Below, one piece after another: positions 54,445 through 64,000 of a stretch of 64,000 nucleotides of DNA (the stretch's first letter is position 1; each line of letters starts with the position of its first letter). A model generated the notes under the pieces. The model worked only from the letters and a program-made list of their open reading frames with translations, was not told where the DNA came from and did not search any database. The translations under genes were made by a program, and so were the position numbers. The stretch covers positions 1 to 64,000 of the forward strand of contig JAMKCF010000185.1 of the NCBI GenBank assembly GCA_023634235.1, in the 5' to 3' direction. This stretch comes from Pisaster brevispinus (taxonomy: Eukaryota; Echinodermata; Asteroidea; Forcipulatida; Asteriidae).

Positions 54445-54894
54445 TGAGAGTAACTCATGACCTAGAAATGCTAGAGTGACAAATCTTGTACCTGAGTCTG
54501 CCTTGGATATCCCTGCATCCGAAAATCAACCTTTTAGGCTCGCGGAGGGCAAGCTTCATACCGGAAATGACCAGCAGGCGGGGCTACTCCGAACGCTCCT
54601 CAAAAGCCTCCCCAATGGGATTTTTGTACACACAGCTGTCAAAGAAACAAAGTCAAAGTAAGGACGGTCGAATCACCCTCAGAATGATACTGGATTTGCA
54701 CAAGTTTTACACCATTAGAAAGCCCGCCTCAAGGGCTCTCTCTACCGTGAGTTTCGTTAAGCTCACAGTTTTGTAGGCAAGGCCAGCCTCCTGGAAGTAG
54801 GGCTGCCCGAAACACCACTGTATTACATGCCTACGTCATCGCCAGTGAGAAAAAGCCGGCACAAAAAGGTCCGAAATAAATTCTGAGCTAAGGG
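54445..54894 (+). repeat. Variant copy 122 (A324G), second of the repeated pair
   Basis: Position 54768 reads G instead of A, 4050 bp after the mark in copy 113. It is the last substitution in the window. Confidence 0.93.
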
Positions 54895-57800
54895 TGAGAG
54901 TAACTCATGACCTAGAAATGCTAGAGTGACAAATCTTGTACCTGAGTCTGCCTTGGATATCCCTGCATCCGAAAATCAACCTTTTAGGCTCGCGGAGGGC
55001 AAGCTTCATACCGGAAATGACCAGCAGGCGGGGCTACTCCGAACGCTCCTCAAAAGCCTCCCCAATGGGATTTTTGTACACACAGCTGTCAAAGAAACAA
55101 AGTCAAAGTAAGGACGGTCGAATCACCCTCAGAATGATACTGGATTTGCACAAGTTTTACACCATTAGAAAGCCCGCCTCAAGGGCTCTCTCTACCGTGA
55201 GTTTCGTTAAGCTCACAATTTTGTAGGCAAGGCCAGCCTCCTGGAAGTAGGGCTGCCCGAAACACCACTGTATTACATGCCTACGTCATCGCCAGTGAGA
55301 AAAAGCCGGCACAAAAAGGTCCGAAATAAATTCTGAGCTAAGGGTGAGAGTAACTCATGACCTAGAAATGCTAGAGTGACAAATCTTGTACCTGAGTCTG
55401 CCTTGGATATCCCTGCATCCGAAAATCAACCTTTTAGGCTCGCGGAGGGCAAGCTTCATACCGGAAATGACCAGCAGGCGGGGCTACTCCGAACGCTCCT
55501 CAAAAGCCTCCCCAATGGGATTTTTGTACACACAGCTGTCAAAGAAACAAAGTCAAAGTAAGGACGGTCGAATCACCCTCAGAATGATACTGGATTTGCA
55601 CAAGTTTTACACCATTAGAAAGCCCGCCTCAAGGGCTCTCTCTACCGTGAGTTTCGTTAAGCTCACAATTTTGTAGGCAAGGCCAGCCTCCTGGAAGTAG
55701 GGCTGCCCGAAACACCACTGTATTACATGCCTACGTCATCGCCAGTGAGAAAAAGCCGGCACAAAAAGGTCCGAAATAAATTCTGAGCTAAGGGTGAGAG
55801 TAACTCATGACCTAGAAATGCTAGAGTGACAAATCTTGTACCTGAGTCTGCCTTGGATATCCCTGCATCCGAAAATCAACCTTTTAGGCTCGCGGAGGGC
55901 AAGCTTCATACCGGAAATGACCAGCAGGCGGGGCTACTCCGAACGCTCCTCAAAAGCCTCCCCAATGGGATTTTTGTACACACAGCTGTCAAAGAAACAA
56001 AGTCAAAGTAAGGACGGTCGAATCACCCTCAGAATGATACTGGATTTGCACAAGTTTTACACCATTAGAAAGCCCGCCTCAAGGGCTCTCTCTACCGTGA
56101 GTTTCGTTAAGCTCACAATTTTGTAGGCAAGGCCAGCCTCCTGGAAGTAGGGCTGCCCGAAACACCACTGTATTACATGCCTACGTCATCGCCAGTGAGA
56201 AAAAGCCGGCACAAAAAGGTCCGAAATAAATTCTGAGCTAAGGGTGAGAGTAACTCATGACCTAGAAATGCTAGAGTGACAAATCTTGTACCTGAGTCTG
56301 CCTTGGATATCCCTGCATCCGAAAATCAACCTTTTAGGCTCGCGGAGGGCAAGCTTCATACCGGAAATGACCAGCAGGCGGGGCTACTCCGAACGCTCCT
56401 CAAAAGCCTCCCCAATGGGATTTTTGTACACACAGCTGTCAAAGAAACAAAGTCAAAGTAAGGACGGTCGAATCACCCTCAGAATGATACTGGATTTGCA
56501 CAAGTTTTACACCATTAGAAAGCCCGCCTCAAGGGCTCTCTCTACCGTGAGTTTCGTTAAGCTCACAATTTTGTAGGCAAGGCCAGCCTCCTGGAAGTAG
56601 GGCTGCCCGAAACACCACTGTATTACATGCCTACGTCATCGCCAGTGAGAAAAAGCCGGCACAAAAAGGTCCGAAATAAATTCTGAGCTAAGGGTGAGAG
56701 TAACTCATGACCTAGAAATGCTAGAGTGACAAATCTTGTACCTGAGTCTGCCTTGGATATCCCTGCATCCGAAAATCAACCTTTTAGGCTCGCGGAGGGC
56801 AAGCTTCATACCGGAAATGACCAGCAGGCGGGGCTACTCCGAACGCTCCTCAAAAGCCTCCCCAATGGGATTTTTGTACACACAGCTGTCAAAGAAACAA
56901 AGTCAAAGTAAGGACGGTCGAATCACCCTCAGAATGATACTGGATTTGCACAAGTTTTACACCATTAGAAAGCCCGCCTCAAGGGCTCTCTCTACCGTGA
57001 GTTTCGTTAAGCTCACAATTTTGTAGGCAAGGCCAGCCTCCTGGAAGTAGGGCTGCCCGAAACACCACTGTATTACATGCCTACGTCATCGCCAGTGAGA
57101 AAAAGCCGGCACAAAAAGGTCCGAAATAAATTCTGAGCTAAGGGTGAGAGTAACTCATGACCTAGAAATGCTAGAGTGACAAATCTTGTACCTGAGTCTG
57201 CCTTGGATATCCCTGCATCCGAAAATCAACCTTTTAGGCTCGCGGAGGGCAAGCTTCATACCGGAAATGACCAGCAGGCGGGGCTACTCCGAACGCTCCT
57301 CAAAAGCCTCCCCAATGGGATTTTTGTACACACAGCTGTCAAAGAAACAAAGTCAAAGTAAGGACGGTCGAATCACCCTCAGAATGATACTGGATTTGCA
57401 CAAGTTTTACACCATTAGAAAGCCCGCCTCAAGGGCTCTCTCTACCGTGAGTTTCGTTAAGCTCACAATTTTGTAGGCAAGGCCAGCCTCCTGGAAGTAG
57501 GGCTGCCCGAAACACCACTGTATTACATGCCTACGTCATCGCCAGTGAGAAAAAGCCGGCACAAAAAGGTCCGAAATAAATTCTGAGCTAAGGGTGAGAG
57601 TAACTCATGACCTAGAAATGCTAGAGTGACAAATCTTGTACCTGAGTCTGCCTTGGATATCCCTGCATCCGAAAATCAACCTTTTAGGCTCGCGGAGGGC
57701 AAGCTTCATACCGGAAATGACCAGCAGGCGGGGCTACTCCGAACGCTCCTCAAAAGCCTCCCCAATGGGATTTTTGTACACACAGCTGTCAAAGAAACAA

Positions 57801-60800
57801 AGTCAAAGTAAGGACGGTCGAATCACCCTCAGAATGATACTGGATTTGCACAAGTTTTACACCATTAGAAAGCCCGCCTCAAGGGCTCTCTCTACCGTGA
57901 GTTTCGTTAAGCTCACAATTTTGTAGGCAAGGCCAGCCTCCTGGAAGTAGGGCTGCCCGAAACACCACTGTATTACATGCCTACGTCATCGCCAGTGAGA
58001 AAAAGCCGGCACAAAAAGGTCCGAAATAAATTCTGAGCTAAGGGTGAGAGTAACTCATGACCTAGAAATGCTAGAGTGACAAATCTTGTACCTGAGTCTG
58101 CCTTGGATATCCCTGCATCCGAAAATCAACCTTTTAGGCTCGCGGAGGGCAAGCTTCATACCGGAAATGACCAGCAGGCGGGGCTACTCCGAACGCTCCT
58201 CAAAAGCCTCCCCAATGGGATTTTTGTACACACAGCTGTCAAAGAAACAAAGTCAAAGTAAGGACGGTCGAATCACCCTCAGAATGATACTGGATTTGCA
58301 CAAGTTTTACACCATTAGAAAGCCCGCCTCAAGGGCTCTCTCTACCGTGAGTTTCGTTAAGCTCACAATTTTGTAGGCAAGGCCAGCCTCCTGGAAGTAG
58401 GGCTGCCCGAAACACCACTGTATTACATGCCTACGTCATCGCCAGTGAGAAAAAGCCGGCACAAAAAGGTCCGAAATAAATTCTGAGCTAAGGGTGAGAG
58501 TAACTCATGACCTAGAAATGCTAGAGTGACAAATCTTGTACCTGAGTCTGCCTTGGATATCCCTGCATCCGAAAATCAACCTTTTAGGCTCGCGGAGGGC
58601 AAGCTTCATACCGGAAATGACCAGCAGGCGGGGCTACTCCGAACGCTCCTCAAAAGCCTCCCCAATGGGATTTTTGTACACACAGCTGTCAAAGAAACAA
58701 AGTCAAAGTAAGGACGGTCGAATCACCCTCAGAATGATACTGGATTTGCACAAGTTTTACACCATTAGAAAGCCCGCCTCAAGGGCTCTCTCTACCGTGA
58801 GTTTCGTTAAGCTCACAATTTTGTAGGCAAGGCCAGCCTCCTGGAAGTAGGGCTGCCCGAAACACCACTGTATTACATGCCTACGTCATCGCCAGTGAGA
58901 AAAAGCCGGCACAAAAAGGTCCGAAATAAATTCTGAGCTAAGGGTGAGAGTAACTCATGACCTAGAAATGCTAGAGTGACAAATCTTGTACCTGAGTCTG
59001 CCTTGGATATCCCTGCATCCGAAAATCAACCTTTTAGGCTCGCGGAGGGCAAGCTTCATACCGGAAATGACCAGCAGGCGGGGCTACTCCGAACGCTCCT
59101 CAAAAGCCTCCCCAATGGGATTTTTGTACACACAGCTGTCAAAGAAACAAAGTCAAAGTAAGGACGGTCGAATCACCCTCAGAATGATACTGGATTTGCA
59201 CAAGTTTTACACCATTAGAAAGCCCGCCTCAAGGGCTCTCTCTACCGTGAGTTTCGTTAAGCTCACAATTTTGTAGGCAAGGCCAGCCTCCTGGAAGTAG
59301 GGCTGCCCGAAACACCACTGTATTACATGCCTACGTCATCGCCAGTGAGAAAAAGCCGGCACAAAAAGGTCCGAAATAAATTCTGAGCTAAGGGTGAGAG
59401 TAACTCATGACCTAGAAATGCTAGAGTGACAAATCTTGTACCTGAGTCTGCCTTGGATATCCCTGCATCCGAAAATCAACCTTTTAGGCTCGCGGAGGGC
59501 AAGCTTCATACCGGAAATGACCAGCAGGCGGGGCTACTCCGAACGCTCCTCAAAAGCCTCCCCAATGGGATTTTTGTACACACAGCTGTCAAAGAAACAA
59601 AGTCAAAGTAAGGACGGTCGAATCACCCTCAGAATGATACTGGATTTGCACAAGTTTTACACCATTAGAAAGCCCGCCTCAAGGGCTCTCTCTACCGTGA
59701 GTTTCGTTAAGCTCACAATTTTGTAGGCAAGGCCAGCCTCCTGGAAGTAGGGCTGCCCGAAACACCACTGTATTACATGCCTACGTCATCGCCAGTGAGA
59801 AAAAGCCGGCACAAAAAGGTCCGAAATAAATTCTGAGCTAAGGGTGAGAGTAACTCATGACCTAGAAATGCTAGAGTGACAAATCTTGTACCTGAGTCTG
59901 CCTTGGATATCCCTGCATCCGAAAATCAACCTTTTAGGCTCGCGGAGGGCAAGCTTCATACCGGAAATGACCAGCAGGCGGGGCTACTCCGAACGCTCCT
60001 CAAAAGCCTCCCCAATGGGATTTTTGTACACACAGCTGTCAAAGAAACAAAGTCAAAGTAAGGACGGTCGAATCACCCTCAGAATGATACTGGATTTGCA
60101 CAAGTTTTACACCATTAGAAAGCCCGCCTCAAGGGCTCTCTCTACCGTGAGTTTCGTTAAGCTCACAATTTTGTAGGCAAGGCCAGCCTCCTGGAAGTAG
60201 GGCTGCCCGAAACACCACTGTATTACATGCCTACGTCATCGCCAGTGAGAAAAAGCCGGCACAAAAAGGTCCGAAATAAATTCTGAGCTAAGGGTGAGAG
60301 TAACTCATGACCTAGAAATGCTAGAGTGACAAATCTTGTACCTGAGTCTGCCTTGGATATCCCTGCATCCGAAAATCAACCTTTTAGGCTCGCGGAGGGC
60401 AAGCTTCATACCGGAAATGACCAGCAGGCGGGGCTACTCCGAACGCTCCTCAAAAGCCTCCCCAATGGGATTTTTGTACACACAGCTGTCAAAGAAACAA
60501 AGTCAAAGTAAGGACGGTCGAATCACCCTCAGAATGATACTGGATTTGCACAAGTTTTACACCATTAGAAAGCCCGCCTCAAGGGCTCTCTCTACCGTGA
60601 GTTTCGTTAAGCTCACAATTTTGTAGGCAAGGCCAGCCTCCTGGAAGTAGGGCTGCCCGAAACACCACTGTATTACATGCCTACGTCATCGCCAGTGAGA
60701 AAAAGCCGGCACAAAAAGGTCCGAAATAAATTCTGAGCTAAGGGTGAGAGTAACTCATGACCTAGAAATGCTAGAGTGACAAATCTTGTACCTGAGTCTG

Positions 60801-63800
60801 CCTTGGATATCCCTGCATCCGAAAATCAACCTTTTAGGCTCGCGGAGGGCAAGCTTCATACCGGAAATGACCAGCAGGCGGGGCTACTCCGAACGCTCCT
60901 CAAAAGCCTCCCCAATGGGATTTTTGTACACACAGCTGTCAAAGAAACAAAGTCAAAGTAAGGACGGTCGAATCACCCTCAGAATGATACTGGATTTGCA
61001 CAAGTTTTACACCATTAGAAAGCCCGCCTCAAGGGCTCTCTCTACCGTGAGTTTCGTTAAGCTCACAATTTTGTAGGCAAGGCCAGCCTCCTGGAAGTAG
61101 GGCTGCCCGAAACACCACTGTATTACATGCCTACGTCATCGCCAGTGAGAAAAAGCCGGCACAAAAAGGTCCGAAATAAATTCTGAGCTAAGGGTGAGAG
61201 TAACTCATGACCTAGAAATGCTAGAGTGACAAATCTTGTACCTGAGTCTGCCTTGGATATCCCTGCATCCGAAAATCAACCTTTTAGGCTCGCGGAGGGC
61301 AAGCTTCATACCGGAAATGACCAGCAGGCGGGGCTACTCCGAACGCTCCTCAAAAGCCTCCCCAATGGGATTTTTGTACACACAGCTGTCAAAGAAACAA
61401 AGTCAAAGTAAGGACGGTCGAATCACCCTCAGAATGATACTGGATTTGCACAAGTTTTACACCATTAGAAAGCCCGCCTCAAGGGCTCTCTCTACCGTGA
61501 GTTTCGTTAAGCTCACAATTTTGTAGGCAAGGCCAGCCTCCTGGAAGTAGGGCTGCCCGAAACACCACTGTATTACATGCCTACGTCATCGCCAGTGAGA
61601 AAAAGCCGGCACAAAAAGGTCCGAAATAAATTCTGAGCTAAGGGTGAGAGTAACTCATGACCTAGAAATGCTAGAGTGACAAATCTTGTACCTGAGTCTG
61701 CCTTGGATATCCCTGCATCCGAAAATCAACCTTTTAGGCTCGCGGAGGGCAAGCTTCATACCGGAAATGACCAGCAGGCGGGGCTACTCCGAACGCTCCT
61801 CAAAAGCCTCCCCAATGGGATTTTTGTACACACAGCTGTCAAAGAAACAAAGTCAAAGTAAGGACGGTCGAATCACCCTCAGAATGATACTGGATTTGCA
61901 CAAGTTTTACACCATTAGAAAGCCCGCCTCAAGGGCTCTCTCTACCGTGAGTTTCGTTAAGCTCACAATTTTGTAGGCAAGGCCAGCCTCCTGGAAGTAG
62001 GGCTGCCCGAAACACCACTGTATTACATGCCTACGTCATCGCCAGTGAGAAAAAGCCGGCACAAAAAGGTCCGAAATAAATTCTGAGCTAAGGGTGAGAG
62101 TAACTCATGACCTAGAAATGCTAGAGTGACAAATCTTGTACCTGAGTCTGCCTTGGATATCCCTGCATCCGAAAATCAACCTTTTAGGCTCGCGGAGGGC
62201 AAGCTTCATACCGGAAATGACCAGCAGGCGGGGCTACTCCGAACGCTCCTCAAAAGCCTCCCCAATGGGATTTTTGTACACACAGCTGTCAAAGAAACAA
62301 AGTCAAAGTAAGGACGGTCGAATCACCCTCAGAATGATACTGGATTTGCACAAGTTTTACACCATTAGAAAGCCCGCCTCAAGGGCTCTCTCTACCGTGA
62401 GTTTCGTTAAGCTCACAATTTTGTAGGCAAGGCCAGCCTCCTGGAAGTAGGGCTGCCCGAAACACCACTGTATTACATGCCTACGTCATCGCCAGTGAGA
62501 AAAAGCCGGCACAAAAAGGTCCGAAATAAATTCTGAGCTAAGGGTGAGAGTAACTCATGACCTAGAAATGCTAGAGTGACAAATCTTGTACCTGAGTCTG
62601 CCTTGGATATCCCTGCATCCGAAAATCAACCTTTTAGGCTCGCGGAGGGCAAGCTTCATACCGGAAATGACCAGCAGGCGGGGCTACTCCGAACGCTCCT
62701 CAAAAGCCTCCCCAATGGGATTTTTGTACACACAGCTGTCAAAGAAACAAAGTCAAAGTAAGGACGGTCGAATCACCCTCAGAATGATACTGGATTTGCA
62801 CAAGTTTTACACCATTAGAAAGCCCGCCTCAAGGGCTCTCTCTACCGTGAGTTTCGTTAAGCTCACAATTTTGTAGGCAAGGCCAGCCTCCTGGAAGTAG
62901 GGCTGCCCGAAACACCACTGTATTACATGCCTACGTCATCGCCAGTGAGAAAAAGCCGGCACAAAAAGGTCCGAAATAAATTCTGAGCTAAGGGTGAGAG
63001 TAACTCATGACCTAGAAATGCTAGAGTGACAAATCTTGTACCTGAGTCTGCCTTGGATATCCCTGCATCCGAAAATCAACCTTTTAGGCTCGCGGAGGGC
63101 AAGCTTCATACCGGAAATGACCAGCAGGCGGGGCTACTCCGAACGCTCCTCAAAAGCCTCCCCAATGGGATTTTTGTACACACAGCTGTCAAAGAAACAA
63201 AGTCAAAGTAAGGACGGTCGAATCACCCTCAGAATGATACTGGATTTGCACAAGTTTTACACCATTAGAAAGCCCGCCTCAAGGGCTCTCTCTACCGTGA
63301 GTTTCGTTAAGCTCACAATTTTGTAGGCAAGGCCAGCCTCCTGGAAGTAGGGCTGCCCGAAACACCACTGTATTACATGCCTACGTCATCGCCAGTGAGA
63401 AAAAGCCGGCACAAAAAGGTCCGAAATAAATTCTGAGCTAAGGGTGAGAGTAACTCATGACCTAGAAATGCTAGAGTGACAAATCTTGTACCTGAGTCTG
63501 CCTTGGATATCCCTGCATCCGAAAATCAACCTTTTAGGCTCGCGGAGGGCAAGCTTCATACCGGAAATGACCAGCAGGCGGGGCTACTCCGAACGCTCCT
63601 CAAAAGCCTCCCCAATGGGATTTTTGTACACACAGCTGTCAAAGAAACAAAGTCAAAGTAAGGACGGTCGAATCACCCTCAGAATGATACTGGATTTGCA
63701 CAAGTTTTACACCATTAGAAAGCCCGCCTCAAGGGCTCTCTCTACCGTGAGTTTCGTTAAGCTCACAATTTTGTAGGCAAGGCCAGCCTCCTGGAAGTAG

Positions 63801-63894
63801 GGCTGCCCGAAACACCACTGTATTACATGCCTACGTCATCGCCAGTGAGAAAAAGCCGGCACAAAAAGGTCCGAAATAAATTCTGAGCTAAGGG

Positions 63895-64000
63895 TGAGAG
63901 TAACTCATGACCTAGAAATGCTAGAGTGACAAATCTTGTACCTGAGTCTGCCTTGGATATCCCTGCATCCGAAAATCAACCTTTTAGGCTCGCGGAGGGC
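63895..64000 (+). repeat. Partial copy 143, cut by the window edge
   Basis: The first 106 bases of a further monomer match consensus positions 1-106. The cut is the window boundary and not an array boundary, so the array continues to the right. Confidence 0.97.

Larger units (their letters stand above)
43195..63894 (+). repeat. Array block C: copies 97-142, all exactly 450 bp
   Basis: Forty-six copies in perfect register follow the indel-bearing copies 95 and 96. Only one variant type occurs, A to G at monomer site 324, present four times (50268, 50718, 54318, 54768). From 54769 to the end of the window all copies are identical to consensus. Nothing other than satellite is present. Confidence 0.97.
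1..64000 (+). repeat. Satellite DNA array, 450-bp monomer, about 142 head-to-tail copies
   Basis: Every stretch of the window matches the stretch 450 bases later, apart from a handful of single-base differences, one 3-bp deletion and one patch of single-base indels. All copies point the same way, with no inversion, spacer or inserted element. Copy-to-consensus identity is about 99.96% by my reading (24 substitutions). The array runs off both ends, so its true length is unknown but exceeds 64 kb. The monomer has about 48% G+C and roughly 17 CpG dinucleotides. Large homogeneous tandem arrays of this kind are a hallmark of eukaryotic satellite DNA kept uniform by unequal exchange. I do not recognise the family. 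The function (centromere, heterochromatin or none) cannot be read from the sequence. Confidence 0.98.

Noticed and set aside
1..64000. CRISPR array
   Set aside because: CRISPR repeats are short (roughly 20-50 bp) and separated by unique spacers. Here the entire 450-bp unit is repeated with no variable spacer.
1..64000. Fixed higher-order repeat period across the array
   Set aside because: Shared variants recur at spacings of 1, 2, 3, 5, 9 and 20 monomers, and consensus copies lie between them. No single period explains them, so only local block duplications are supported.
1..64000. Mobile element or insertion within the array
   Set aside because: No interruption of the 450-bp register other than the 3-bp deletion in copy 51 and the single-base indels at 42298-42825. 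There are no terminal repeats, target-site duplications or unique inserted sequence.

Overview
The whole window is one satellite DNA array. A single monomer of about 450 bp (about 48% G+C by my count) is repeated head to tail from the first base to the last. I count 142 full copies plus a 106-bp partial copy at the right edge. All copies lie in the same orientation and no unique sequence interrupts them. No protein-coding gene, rRNA, tRNA, transposon or CRISPR array can be supported. An array of this size and uniformity is typical of eukaryotic heterochromatin (centromeric, pericentromeric, subtelomeric or B/sex-chromosome satellite). I do not recognise the monomer family, so I cannot name an organism, and neither flank of the array is in the window.

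Layout, taking position 1 as monomer position 1: copies 1-50 (1-22500) are all 450 bp. Copy 51 (22501-22947) is 447 bp because of a 3-bp deletion. Copies 52-94 (22948-42297) are all 450 bp. Copy 95 (42298-42745, 448 bp) and copy 96 (42746-43194, 449 bp) carry nine single-base indels between them. Copies 97-142 (43195-63894) are all 450 bp. Partial copy 143 occupies 63895-64000.

By eye I found 24 substitutions in 64 kb, at 16 monomer sites, which is about 99.96% identity to consensus. Five of the 16 variants recur in several copies, at spacings of 1, 2, 3, 5, 9 and 20 monomers. This suggests that blocks of neighbouring copies have been duplicated locally, with no fixed higher-order repeat. The number of distinct variants falls from left to right (10, 6, then 1 in the three blocks), and the last 9.2 kb is invariant.

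Two things most deserve a second look. One is the indel-only patch at 42298-42825, which looks like an unpolished assembly join. The other is a cluster of three predicted hairpins (monomer 273-364) with an Sm-site-like AATTTTG between the second and third, plus a canonical AATAAA at monomer 431-436. Together these make a testable but weak case that the monomer is transcribed or derives from a small-RNA gene. I found no convincing new gene system.
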